Below, in pieces: positions 23,151 to 34,689 of a stretch of 64,000 nt of DNA (the first letter of the stretch is position 1; every line of letters starts with the position of its first letter). The stretch covers positions 70,385,147 to 70,449,146 of the forward strand of contig NC_080694.1 of assembly GCF_030445035.2 (NCBI RefSeq). The letters are read 5' to 3'. The stretch is from Dasypus novemcinctus. Lineage: Eukaryota > Chordata > Mammalia > Cingulata > Dasypodidae. The translations under genes were made by a program, and so were the position numbers. The notes beneath the pieces were generated by a model that worked only from the letters and a program-made list of their open reading frames with translations, was not told where the DNA came from and made no database searches.

Positions 23151-23159
23151 TTGCTCACT

Positions 23160-25250
23160 GTCATCTTTTCAATGAGGCTTATTTGGAATTTGCATTTACA
23201 CCAATTGAGAACTCTTGGACCTCTCAGAATATTTACTGTCTTTCTATTAAATGTAGGAAGTTTTCAGCCATTATTTAAAAAAGTATTCTTTCAGCTCCTT
23301 TTTGGCTCTTCTCTCCTTCTAGGTCTCCCATTATGTGTATGTTGGTATGTTTGATGATGTTCCACACATCTAATGCTCTCTCCTTTCTTCTTCATTCTTT
23401 TCACTTTCTGTTCCTTGGACTATATAATCTTAATTGACCTGTCTTCAGATTTGCTCATTGTCTCTTTTGCATGTTCAATCTGCTATTGAATTCCTTTAGT
23501 GAAAATTTCATTCCAGTCATTACACCTTTCAAATCCAGTATATCTATTTTTTTTTCCTTTTTAATATTGCTTTTCTCTTAATTGATATTCTTTATTAGGT
23601 GAGGAATATTCTCATCTTTTACTTTTTTGGACAAGGTTTCTTTTAGTTCTTTGAACATATTTTGATGTGTGTTTTGAAGCTTTTTCTATTAAAATGTGAC
23701 ATCTATTCCCTTACACAGGCAGTCTCTATTGTTTACTTTGTTTTCTATGTTTGAGCCATATGCTCCTGTTGCTTTACCTGGAATTTTTAGGTAGTGTGCT
23801 GTAGCAATTCAATAGATACTTTACCTTTTCTCTCTTTCTCCATTGCTTGCTATTGTTGCTTTCTTATTCATTAGTTTTTTGAATTGATGAGGCTATTTTA
23901 ATGAAATCTATTTTGCACTTTATGTTAAGGCTTTCATATCCCTTCTTTGAGGGTGCAGACTTGGGCATGACGCTCACTCCCTCTTGCTTCATGTTTTTAG
24001 CATGGCCCTCTTTGACTCTCTCTTTCCCTGATGTTTCTGTTAAGCTGTCTAGCTCATTTAGTATACAACTCTCTTATTAGTTTCCACTAATAACTAACTG
24101 ACTGTTCTATGATTTTTTCAATGCCTTGGGTCATAAATTGCTCTGCATGTTGTCCAATTAAATTCAGTCATGGGTAAGTGGATTTCCCCATGACCGAGAG
24201 TCTGCCTATCATATAGGAGGTCCAGGCTTCAAACCAAGGGCCTCCTGACCTGTGTGGTCAGCTAGCCTATGTGCAGTGTTGATGTGCGCAAGGAGTGCAT
24301 GCCACACGGGGTATCCCCCGCATACGGGAGCCCCTTGCACAAGGAGTGCACCTCTCAAGCAGTGTCGCCCCACATGAAAAAAAAACGTTCAGCCTGCCCA
24401 GGGGTGGCACCACACACACTGAGAGTTGATGTAGCAAGATGATGCAACAAAAATAGAGACAGATTCCTGGTGCTGCTGACAAGAATAAAAGCGGACAAAG
24501 AAAAAGACACAATGAATGGACTCAGAGAGCAGACAAGGGGGAAAGGAGGGAGAGAAATAAATAAAAAATAAATATTTAATAAATAAATAAATAAATAAAT
24601 TCAGTCATGGGTAGTATTTTAGGGCAGTGTATAAGGATGTTTTGACCTCGAGAATTTCCTCATATCTACAATTTCTTATATTTCTCTGATGAACTATCTG
24701 TCCTAATGCATTGCTTATTTCTCTTCATAAAGAGTACCTGTGTTTTCAAGAGCATGATTAGGCTTTAATCTTCCACACTGTCCTTCAAACGAAGGCAGAT
24801 CTTTGATGAAAGCATCAGAGCTCTCTTTTCTTATGGGCAGTCTCTCCTGGGGACAACTCTGACCCACTACTCTAGGCCCTCTGAGGGACAATAGCTGCTT
24901 GTCTTCTCTCTCAGACTGGAACTGCTACAGTATGGTCTTTTGGAGTGAGCATACTCTTGGATCTCTTTCTGTGGTTTCTCAAATTTGTAGGCCACATGCA
25001 CCAGGAATTTAGCCTCTTCAATGAGGAGATAGAGTTTATTAAGTGTGTTGATGGCAAGCTCATCTTGGGTGGATTAAGAGAGTCTGTATTGGGAGCTGAG
25101 GGGAAAGGGAGCTTGCCTTCTTATTCACACCCGTATGTTGCTGAGCTTCCATCTATTTGAGCTGGGAGGAGATTGAGGATGAAGGTCGAGGTGGAAAGGA
25201 GTGGGCCATGTAATCTGGTTGTTCTTACCATGTTTTGGTAGATGTTCTTG
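23160..25250 (-). mobile_element. Old antisense L1 fragment (5' UTR / ORF1 part)
   Basis: On the plus strand this shows the usual look of antisense L1: GGTCTCCCATTATGTGTATG, TTGATGATGTTCCACAC, TTTGCTCATTGTCTCTTTTG and repeated T-rich stretches. It is split by a SINE at 24177-24596. No open frame of note remains on the minus strand. Confidence 0.55.
24160..24613 (+). mobile_element. tRNA-derived SINE (DAS-like), full length
   Basis: The SINE proper is 24177-24596. A perfect 17-base target duplication, AAATTCAGTCATGGGTA, flanks it at 24160-24176 and 24597-24613. The head keeps a worn B box (GGCTTCAAACCAAGGG), and the body has the CAAGGAGTGCACCTCTCAAG and CAGCCTGCCCAGG blocks shared with the copy at 38285. 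The tail is a run of AAATAAAT units. It lies inside the antisense L1. Confidence 0.9.
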
Positions 25251-26490
25251 AATGAATATTTATTCATTTGCTGTATGTCTTTAAATATTTCTAGAGACAA
25301 TTATGATTTCTTTTGATAAAGTTTTCTTCTGCTATGCTTTTTTAGGTAGGAAGTGGATTTGCAGAATTCTTCTTACTGTCATTTTTTTTAAGTGGAACTG
25401 GTTCTGAATTCTTTTCATGAATTACCTTATATAATTCTTACAAAATCGTATTGATTTTCATCAAATTCTTTCCATATAGCTATTAATATAATCATGTTTT
25501 ACTCCATTGACCTATTGCCAATAAAAGCAAAAAATAAAGTAACAATGGGAGAATATTTTGACAATTCAGTCGGCAATAGATTTCCACAAAAAATAATTCC
25601 TGTTAAAGCTTAGTGTACAAAAAATATTGCAAGCATGTCAGGAAAAAAATTGAGGATGATTCTATATGGTCATATATAACAGTAGAGTAGAATGTTTAGT
25701 ATTTGATATAAAAGCATCTGAAAGTATACTGATTAAAATTATTAAATGGATAAAATGAGGATTTAGAAACCACAAGAAAGAAAAAGACATTAAAGAAAAA
25801 AAATACAATTTTCAAAAATAACCAAGAAAAGTTTCTAAAATTGTAGCACAGTTGTTGAAATAAAAAACTTGATGAATAATTCAAATTGCTGTTTGAATTA
25901 AGCTAAAGAGAATAATACAAAATTGGAACTTAGATTTGAGGGAAAAAATCAAAATGTGGTTCTTGATAATCAATTGATTGAGTTTAAAAAAGAATGGTTA
26001 GGGGCATAGAGAATAGTTTGAGAGGTTCCCACTACATCTAATAGGAATTGGATCCAGAAGAAGGAAATATGGACAGTGAGGGTGAGACAGTGTTCAGGGA
26101 GATAAATGCTGAAAACTTTTTAGAACTGAGTGAAAGCTAATGTGCTGTTTAAGGAGAAATCTTCAGCCACTTTGTGTAAGTTTGTAGTCTATCATTGTCA
26201 AGTACAGTCTCAATATTTGTACATTTCTAGAAACCTTGAGACTGTAAAATTGGCCACATTACTTTGCATCTATATTTGTCTATTTACTCATATATAAAAT
26301 TAAGTTAAGGTTTTTTTAAAAATGTCATAATTGAGTTAATATTGTAAGTCACTGAAAATTCACCATACATGCTTTTAAATAAAATGAAAGAACATCAGTC
26401 CTCAGTTGAAGTGTCTTTATGACAAGTCCATGTGGTAGCTAATCTCACAAGGTAGATACTCAGTAAGCCATGTCACACATTTTTGATGTT
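25250..26490. other. AT-rich interval, possible plus-strand L1 ORF1 relic at 25740-26150
   Basis: Around 25740-26150 the plus strand is A-rich and has an ORF1-like look (GATCCAGAAGAAGGAAATAT, GATAAATGCTGAAAACTTTTTAG), suggesting a very old L1 piece. Nothing else supported. Confidence 0.3.
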
Positions 26491-26825
26491 CTGGGGTTTC
26501 TTTATTCTTGAATGAAAGTGGAATTGTGTGTGTTGTTTTGCTGCCACATCTTTGTGCCTGAACTGCTTTTCTGTGCCTTACTGATATCCAGGTTCACTAC
26601 CTTGTGGTCAGAGAAATTACTTTGTATAGTTTCAATCTTTCTGAATTCATTCAGAGTTGTTCTCTGGTCTAGCATGTGCTCTATCCTGGAGAATGTCCAT
26701 CTGCACTCAAGAGGAATTTATATCTCACTGTATTTGGAAGCAATGTTCTTTATATAGCTATTAGGTACAGATCCACTATTATTCAAGGGCTTTTTTTCTT
26801 CTTTGAGTTTCTTTTGAGATGTTCT

Positions 26826-27249
26826 TTATAATGGTGATAATGATCTATTAAAGTCCCCCAGTATAATTGTAGAGTTATCTATTTCTCCACTTAGGTTTTT
26901 TAATGTTCCCTTCACATATTTTGAGGTACCCTGGTTAGGTACAGAAATATTTATGACTGTTCTTCTTAATAGATTACACCTTTCATTTGTATACATAGTG
27001 ACCTGTTTTGTCTCTTTCAATAGTTTCATATTTAAAGTCTATTTTGTATGATATTATTATAGCTGCTCCTGCCCCGTTTTGGTCATTGTTTGCATGTAGA
27101 ATTGTTTTCAAGCAATTCATGTTCAGCATCCCTGCATCCCTGAGTGTAAGGTGTGCTTCTTGTAAACAGCATACAGAAGTGTCATATTTCCTTATCCATT
27201 CTGCCATTCTGTGTCTGTTCATTGAAGAATTTAAGCCATTAACATTCAA
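26826..27249 (-). pseudogene. L1 ORF2 endonuclease fragment
   Basis: Two overlapping minus-strand frames give consecutive pieces of the APE-type endonuclease of L1 ORF2: SSMNRHRMAEWIRKYDTSVC, then CCLQEAHL (catalytic Glu motif region), INISVPNQGTSKYV (equivalent of the N-x-YAPN motif, altered to SVPN) and IILGDFN. A frameshift separates the halves near 27000. No reverse transcriptase part follows. Confidence 0.75.
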
Positions 27250-27583
27250 TTATTTACATTAGCCATACTGTCCAGGAATTATTTACATTAGCCATATATT
27301 CTTTAGGTTTATGTATGCCATATAATGTTTTTATTTCTGATTTTATCATTTTAGCTATTCTTACACTCTCCTCCAACTCTCTGTCTCCTGTTTTTTTTTT
27401 TTCTTTTAACCTGCAGAATTCCCTTTAGTATTTCTTGAAATGCAGGTTTCTTAATGACAAATTCTCTTAATCTCTGTTTATCTGAATATTTTGAACTCTC
27501 CCTTATTTTCTCACTTATTATCTAGCTCTGCTAGATAGAGAATTCTTGACTGGAGGTTTGTTTTTTTTTTTTCTTCTAGCACT

Positions 27584-28203
27584 TTACCTATGTAATACCA
27601 CTGCTCTGTTGCCTCCATGGTTTTCAGAAGAGGAATCAGCACTTAATCTTATCAAACTTCTGTTGCATACGATGGACCTCTTTTCTCTTACTATTTTCAG
27701 CATTCTCTCTTTGTTTTGAGCATTGAAAAATTTGACAAGTATGTGTCTTGGGGCAAGCCTTTTAGGATTTACACTGTGCTTCTGGGACATATACATTCAT
27801 ATCCCTTTATAGAGTTAGGAAATTTTCAGCTGTTACTTCATCCAACATTCCTGCTGCCCCCTTTCATTCTCTTCTTCCTCTGGAATGCCTATAATGTGTA
27901 TGTTTGAGTATTTTTTTGTTGTCATTCATGTCCCTAAGTTTCTGCTGGATTTTTTCTTTTTACCTATCTCTTCTACTGTCTGTTTGATTTCAGGTGTATT
28001 GTCTTCCATGTCACTGATTCTTTCCACTGCCTGTTTAAATCGGCTGTTATACACTCAAGTGTATTTTTGATTTCTTGCATTGTGTCATTCACCACCATCG
28101 TATTCATTATCTTTTTATGTATGTCTACAATTTCTTTGGTATGTTTTCCCAATGTCTTCTTAATATCCTTAATTTCTTCCCTCACTCCATTAAGTTGATT
28201 CAT
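27584..28203 (-). pseudogene. L1 ORF1 fragment
   Basis: The minus strand encodes an ORF1-like N-terminal segment (LNGVREEIKDIKKTLGKHTK, 28203-27973), close in wording to the copy at 5027, and a later segment (APRHILVKFFNAQNKERMLK, 27796-27584) matching the RNA-recognition part. They lie in different frames and are separated by stops. Confidence 0.7.
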
Positions 28204-28751
28204 GATATTTTTTGGACATCTCTGATTAGTTGTTCCATATTCTGTAACTCCTCCTGTTTTTTCAGTTTGTTTGTTGGACTGGGTTGTGTCTTCCTGTTTC
28301 TTAGTATGGCTTGTAGGCTTGTAATTTTTTGTTACTGTCTAGACATCTATTTATTTTGATGGGTTTATTTGGCTGGTTGGCTTCTCTTTCTACTCTACGG
28401 TTTTATTTTGTTGTTTTTGTGTTTGTGGTAAGGTTTCACTTTGACATTTCATTCCTCTTATTCTATCCTTGCTGTTGTCTATTTTCTCTTGAAAAAAAAT
28501 AGGACCAAAGAAAATGAAAGAGATAGGAGAAGAAAAAGAGTAATAGTAATAATAAAAAAGATAGAAAAGGAACATACAAGACCTAGTAAAATAAATCACT
28601 GACTTGAGTAAAAATTTGTAAGTAATACAGAGGAATAAGAATAAAAAAGTGCACAGAAAAAATGTAATGAGAAAATATACAGAATGAATTAAGAGGTCAG
28701 AATGATGAGAAGAGAGGAAAAGAAAAGGAAAAAAGAAAAAAGTAAATAAAG

Positions 28752-28756
<5 letters not shown>

Positions 28757-28824
<68 letters not shown>
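28757..28824. repeat. (GA)34 microsatellite
   Basis: A perfect, uninterrupted dinucleotide run of 68 bases within the minus-strand L1 5' UTR. It accounts for the long Ser-Leu repeat frames on the minus strand, which are not genes. Confidence 0.98.
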
Positions 28825-28827
<3 letters not shown>

Positions 28828-29271
28828 AAGACCAAACAAAAAGGGGTGGAATGAAAGAAAAACAACAGAAAACAGAAGACAGAAAAATGAAGGAAATAAA
28901 AAAGAACATAGATAGAAAAAATCGTAAAAGAAAAAAGGGGAAACAAAGTAAGGAGAAACCCAACAAATAAGAAACAAACAGTAGCAAGTAAAACAAAACA
29001 AAACAAAATACAGACAAAACAAACAAAAAAACACTACCAGCTTTCCATCTTTGGCCCCTACGAAGGTTCTCAGGCTGCTGGTGTCAATCAATCACCCTGT
29101 AGCCTGCCTTTTGCAGGTGATGTACCAAATTTTAGTGAGTAAAATAAGGGGACGGGGGGAAGAAACCTTAAAAAAATAGCAGATCTAAGAAAACCTAAAA
29201 TGAAAAGAATGTCTATATGTTCCCTGTCATAAGGTATCAGCTGGATGCCTGATAACCTATTGGATCACTGT

Positions 29272-29362
29272 ATGAATCATTTCTCTAAGGAGAACCAGGA
29301 ATCAAACCAGCAACCTAAATATGCAAGACTGGAATTCCTCCCAGTGAGCTAAATTGTCTCCT
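29272..29362 (-). mobile_element. tRNA-like SINE head, antisense
   Basis: On the minus strand TTTAGCTCACTGGGAGG resembles a tRNA A box and GGTTTGATTCCTGG a B box at tRNA-like spacing. It could be a short SINE inserted in the L1 5' UTR or part of that UTR itself. Confidence 0.4.
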
Positions 29363-29939
29363 TATTTTAATTAGGCTTCAGAAAGCTATCTGCCCCTGTT
29401 CCCCAGGTGTTTCAGACTTCTACAGTTTTCTAGAGTCCTGTGAGTAAGGGCCGGTCCCTGCCCCTTCTCTAATCTAGTTCCTTTCCCTCATTGTGTGGCT
29501 CACTGTGACATCCTGCCTGAACATATACCCCCTCCCCTCTCCCCATTTCGTAAGGGTCTCTTCTGAGATTTAAAAGTAGCTCAGCTGGCCAAACTCACTG
29601 CAAAGAAACCATTCTCCACCCTCTCTCGGACCCCTCTTCCACCCAGGTAATGTCCACTCCCAGTCCATTGGCAGCAGCGAGCCAGGGGCTCCACCAAGGC
29701 TACTTGCTATGAGGTTAGGGTAAAATGCTGTTTCCAGCTACAGGTGTGAGCAACTCATGGCTTTCTTTTTGCTTCTTTACCTGTCCAGTACCCTCCTAGA
29801 TGACACAGGGCACCCTCCCATTCTACTATATATAGCCAATGTAGCTCCTTTAAATAGGTCCCTGAGCTCTCTCTATTTTTTGTGAGAGGAGCAGACTGTG
29901 CCTAACTACTTCAGCACCATTTCCCTGAACTACTCATAT

Positions 29940-30700
29940 TTTTCTAACTTTTCCATGTAAGAAGGTAATATTTGTAATACACTCATTAGTTATTTCAAGA
30001 AATAATTTATTTCATAAATGTTTTTCTGCCCAGGTATCCTATTTTACCCAGGACTCCCTCATAAAAATATACCCTCCTGCTCTCTTGGGAATTTGAGCTC
30101 TCTTCTGAATCCAGGTCTACGGAAAATCAGTTAACATATGACTGGCCTTCCTTAACTACCATACTCCCTATATTGAGCACCGTCAATCAAGGATTCAGCT
30201 CAGAGTTTTGCTCTCCCACGCCCTTCTACTTGTTACTTAAAAATAAAGTTCTGGAAAGGAGAAACAAATGGTAAGACAAACACCCCTGCTGGCTAGTTCA
30301 ATTTTCCCAGCTTCAAATTCACATTTCATCCCACTTAGTAATTGCCTATTTAAAATTTTTCATTATATTTGTAAGAGAGTCTAGATAATAAAGATTTTAT
30401 ATGGTGGAGAAAATGAGCTCCAAAAAAATTTAAAAAATTAAGAGAGGAAATGAGATTAAGGGCTTGTAACTGGAGAATCCAAGAATTAAATGCAGATACA
30501 AAGAAAAGGCACCAAATATAGATTTATTTTTATCATCTGGTAATTTTAGGGTTTGGTGATGTCATAAATGGCCAAGAGAAGGTGGGAACAGGCTGGAATT
30601 ACAAATAGAATGTCATAAATTCACTTTTCTACATTTTATTTTTGATATTTCCTGGCTAATATTTCATATATTATGGTTAAGGAAAGTAAGGACCACATAT
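29940..30700. other. Interval without identified features
   Basis: No gene, RNA or repeat boundary recognised. Confidence 0.35.
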
Positions 30701-30830
30701 TGGGTTTTTTTTTTTTCTTTTTCTTTTTTCTTTTCCTTTCTCTTTATTTTTTTTAAATGTTACATTAAAAAAAATACGAGGTCCCCATTTACCCCCCCCA
30801 TACCTCATCCTTTTTTATTCTATCCTCTGA
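30700..30830 (-). mobile_element. 3'-terminal fragment of the long-3'-region L1 family
   Basis: Antisense tail: a T-rich run, then AAATGTTACATTAAAAAAAA, GAGGTCCCCATTTACC and a C run. It matches the reverse complement of the end of the 12796 copy and the fragments at 45910 and 52205. Strongly 5' truncated. Confidence 0.6.
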
Positions 30831-30859
30831 TTTTAAATTTCTTAAGGGAGCAGACACAT

Positions 30860-32706
30860 TTCACAGTTCTTGTTTAATTCAAGTCCTTGCCAGACGGCAC
30901 CTGTGATCTCTTGGGCAGTTCTTTACAATCTGTTGACTGAGGAAAGGAGCAATTGGGCCTGGTTCACAAATATCTCTGCATGATATAAAGTGACACCTCA
31001 TTAATGGACAGCTGTAGCACTAATGCCCATTTCTGGGATATCCCTAAAGGATACTGGTGAAGGGAAATTCTCCCAGTGGGCAGAACTTTCAGCAAGGCAC
31101 CTGGTTGTTCATTCTGCTTGAAGAAGAAATGGCTGGAAGTGTGTTTGTACACTGATTTATGCAATGTGTACAATGGCTTGACTGGATTGCCAGGGACTTG
31201 AAAGGAACACGATTGTAAAGGTCTGGGAGAGAGTTCACTGGGTAGACCTTTCTCAATCGGTGAAAAACATGGAGGTATTCATATCTTGTGTGAACGCTTA
31301 CCAAAGGGTGGCCTCAACAGAAGAGGATTTTAGTGATCAAGTGGATGGGATGACCTATTCTGTGAAAACAGTTGGCCTCTTCCCCCCCACACACATTCCG
31401 GTCATTGTTCAATGGGCTCATGAACAAAGTTGCCATGGTTGGGGGGATGGAAGTTATGCACAGGCTCAGCAATATGGTCGTACAATCACCAAGGTTAACT
31501 TGAACACAACCATTGCTAGAAGCCCAATCTGCCAGCAGTAGAGAGCCACACTCAGCCCCTGATATGGCATTATTCCCTGAGGTGATCAGCTTGTTACCTA
31601 CAGGCAGGTTATTTGCATTGGACTTACATCATAGAGGGGACAGCATTTTGGTCTTAATGGAATGTAGGAATGATACATATTGTCTATACAGATTTGCCTT
31701 CACTGAATACAATGTTTTTGCCAAAACTACCATCCATGGGCTTCCAGAATGCCTCAACCAATGACATGGTATTCCACGTTTCTGTTCAATGAACCTGCTT
31801 CACAGCAAATGGAATGTGAGAATGAGCACATGTACATGGAATTCAATAGTTTTACTATGTTCCATCATCCTGAGTTAGATATATTGATAGAATGGCGGAA
31901 TGGCCTTTTGAAGCCTCAATTATGGCGCCAACTGTGTGGCAATACCTTGCAGGGACAACGTTTTCCAGGAGGTGGTATGGGTTCTAAATCAGCATCCACT
32001 CCATGGTGCTGTTCCTTCCTGGATTCACAGGTTCAGGAAGCAAGAGGCTGAATGGGGAGCAGCATAAATCATAATTACCCCTATTGATCCACTAGAAAAG
32101 TTTTGCCTTTTGTCCTGATGATCTTAAGTTCTGCTTGTCTACAGGTCTTATTCCCAATGTGAGGAGACAGAAAAATGATTTGATTTCATTGGAAGTTAAG
32201 ATAGCAACCTGGACATTTTGAATTCCTCATGCCTCTGAATCAACAGGCAAAGAGGGGAATTACTGTATTGGCTGACTGATCCTGACTATCAGGGGGAGTT
32301 AATACTGCACCTGTACAATGGAAGAAAGAGAGTTTGCCTGGAAAACAGGGAACCCCTTAGGGTATCTCTTAGTACTACCATGCCCAGTGATGAAAGTCAA
32401 GGAAAACTGCAACTACCCAATCCAGGCAGGAATACTATTGGCCTATGATCCTCAGGAATGAAGCTTGGCCACCCCCTCGACCCCCAGGCAAAGAAGCACA
32501 GCCAGGTATGTTGTTTGCTGAGAATAAGAAAATTATGTAATGGTGAGCGGATGTAGCTCAGTGATTGCATGCCTGCTTCTCATGTATTAAGTCATGGGCT
32601 CAGTACCTGCTACCTCCTGAAAAAGCATTATGGAATGGCTAGTGGAGGAAGGTAGTTAGAAATATGATCTTGACCATGAGACCAGTTGCAGAAAGAAGGT
32701 CTATAA
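30860..32706 (+). pseudogene. ERV-L-like pol relic (RT end, integrase, dUTPase-like segment)
   Basis: Several plus-strand frames together follow the 3' part of an ERV-L pol gene. At about 31395-31540 is an integrase zinc-binding region (VIVQWAHEQSCHG, then SPICQQ, giving the H-x4-H ... C-x-x-C order in worn form). At about 31850-31960 a frame keeps a core-domain-like stretch (FHHPELDILIEWRNGLLK). Downstream, 32120-32510 in mixed frames resembles the dUTPase domain typical of ERV-L. Stops and frameshifts occur throughout, and a SINE sits at 32541-32630. The RT-RNase H part is only faintly visible from 30860, and gag and env are not seen. It is an old genomic copy with no possible activity. Confidence 0.75.
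32541..32630 (+). mobile_element. Short tRNA-derived SINE inside the ERV-L relic
   Basis: GAGCGGATGTAGCTCAGTGA forms the A-box region, and ATGGGCTCAGTACCTG stands where the B box should be, in degraded form. ATTATGTAATGG before and ATTATGGAATGG after look like a target duplication with one difference. ERV-L-like sequence resumes after it. Confidence 0.65.
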
Positions 32707-33140
32707 TGGTTAAGTTCATGGGTCAATTTGGCTTGGTTATGGTGCCCAATTTTTCGGTCCAGCAAGCAAGCACTGACCTGATTGTGAGTTTAAGGATACT
32801 TCATGGATTTCAGTTATTAGTTAATTGATTGTATCTATGGCTGATTACACATACAATTAACAAAGAATATTGCCTTCAGCAATGAGAGAAGTCTCATCTA
32901 AGCAGTTGAAGACCTTAAAGTGAGAAGTGAGGATTTCAGCAGTTATAAAGAAGCATCTGAAGCTCTCCTCATCCAGCCATCTTCTCCTGGGGAAGTCATC
33001 AAAACCTCATCAGACTGCCCTATGGAATTCAGACTTGTCAATCCCTTTTCTTAGTGAGTCAATTTCTATAATAAATAAGATTAAATCAAGCAATCAATAA
33101 ATCCTGCCAGTTCTGTTTCTCTGGAAAATCCTAACATACA
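32707..33140 (+). mobile_element. 3' LTR of the ERV-L relic
   Basis: It follows the pol relic directly after a purine-rich tract (GCAGAAAGAAGG), the place of a polypurine primer. It starts TGGTTAAG, ends AACATACA and is 434 bases long, with TG...CA ends. A polyadenylation signal AATAAA is at 33070-33075. The 5' LTR is not in the window, so the left half of the provirus is lost. Confidence 0.65.
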
Positions 33141-33175
33141 GTTTTTCTTAAGGTGTGGCAATAATTTTGCTTATA

Positions 33176-33202
33176 TTTATTTATTTATTTATTTATTTAT
33201 TA
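33176..33202. repeat. (TTTA)n microsatellite
   Basis: About six to seven uninterrupted TTTA units, probably the tail of an antisense retroelement that begins just after it. Confidence 0.85.
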
Positions 33203-33214
33203 TAATATACTTTA

Positions 33215-34680
33215 ATTTTTTAAAAAAATACTTAAATTAATGTTAAATAAAATTATGGAGCATTCCGATATACCCCACGCCTTACTCTTCATATATTTTC
33301 CACATTAACAACATCTTTCATTGCTAATACAGTTTTAATATTTGATAGTGAAGTTTTTAAAAGATGTAAGTAAATATGAATAATGCTTATTTTCCTTTAT
33401 ACACCACTAGAGGCTCCTTTTTCTCCTTCATTTTCCCCAAATGCATCCAATATATATTTCCCAGAAGGCCATGCTTCTTCTTTCCCATCTGAAACTTTGC
33501 TATCTATCATGAAATTGCACTCCAAAGTTGTTTCAACAATTTATACCCTCATCAAATTTGCGGAAGAGACTTCATAGCTTTACTATCTTTGTTTGGTGTT
33601 ATGATAACTTATAGGTATAAAATAATAGAGTGTTTCACATTTATCTGTGTGTTTATTGCCATTTCAGCTTATTCATGGATTGTGGTCATCTTCATCTTCT
33701 TTTTCTTTAGAATTGTAAGGATTATTTGTATCTTTAGCCTACTAAACCTTGTCACTTAACACAGTGGTAAATATCCTTGCCCATTCTGTAGCTTGACTTT
33801 TATTCACTTTATGGTTACTTCTGAGGTGCACATGTATACTAATTTTAGTTTGTTGGATATATTAAAATTAGACATTTCTTTATGGTTAATACTTGTTATC
33901 TCTTTTATTACAAATTATTTCCTATGCAATCCCAAAGTCATAAAGATAATCACTAATCGCTACTTTTTAAAGTTATAAAATTTTGACTTTAATACATAAA
34001 ACTTTACTCTATCTGAAACAGATTTTTGAATTAAAAGTCAGGAAGATTTCAGTCTATCTTTCTTTTCTTGAAATGGATAACCAATTGTTTTTGTACTGTT
34101 TACTCTTTGGTGATGTCCATTTATGCTAGAGTCTCTTGTGGGCCCTCTGTTCTCTTCCACTGCTGTATCTAACCCTGTGCTATCATGACAGTATCCTAAT
34201 TGCTCTAGATGAAAGAACTGAATTGCATACATATACCAACAAAGGTATTAAATTAGTAAAGACATTATCTCCACAACCATTATCATAGTGAATGCCCTTA
34301 ATTACTTAGTTCTTCTTTAAAGCCTTTCAGTAAAGTTTTATATTCCCTGTAAAGGTGTTTTTATGCTTTATTAGATTTGCTTCTGGAAATTTTTATTTGA
34401 ATAGTCATTAAAATTACATTAAAAATATATTTCTCTCTTTTATTTCTGGCATATAGCATTAAATTTGATCTTTGACACAAGAAATGTACTAAATTATCTC
34501 ATTTTTCTAATGCTTTATGTGTACATTCTTAGAGTAATTCTATATAGGAAAATGTATTTTCTGTGATTAAGGGAACTTTTTCTTCTGCTCTAATCCCTAC
34601 AGCTGTGCCTTATTTTCTTTGCCTTAGTGCACTAGGTAAAACAATCAGACAATGTTGAATAGAAGTATGACACCCGCAGT
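33215..34680 (-). mobile_element. Old antisense L1 relics
   Basis: The plus strand shows the reverse complement of old L1 3' sequence (GTTGTTTCAACAATTTATAC and neighbours), then ORF2-like antisense text such as TTGCCTTAGTGCACTAGGTA and CAATGTTGAATAGAAGTATG. Fully decayed, no open frame. Confidence 0.45.
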
Positions 34681-34689
34681 CCTGTCTCA

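Larger units (their letters stand above)
26500..29935 (-). mobile_element. Minus-strand L1, 5' part only (5' UTR, ORF1, start of ORF2)
   Basis: The minus-strand head near 29935 reads GGGAAATGGTGCTGAAGTAG, in the place of the usual L1 initiator. Downstream come a 1.7-kb 5' UTR with a GA microsatellite, ORF1 relics at 27584-28203 and the ORF2 endonuclease region at 26826-27249. The element stops near 26500, about a third of the way into ORF2. L1 copies normally lose their 5' end, so loss of the 3' end needs a later deletion or rearrangement. Confidence 0.7.

Noticed and set aside
28390-29091. 233-codon minus-strand frame with Ser-Leu repeats
   Set aside because: Created by the GA microsatellite and purine-rich L1 5' UTR. 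All three minus-strand frames are open across it, which is expected for such sequence.
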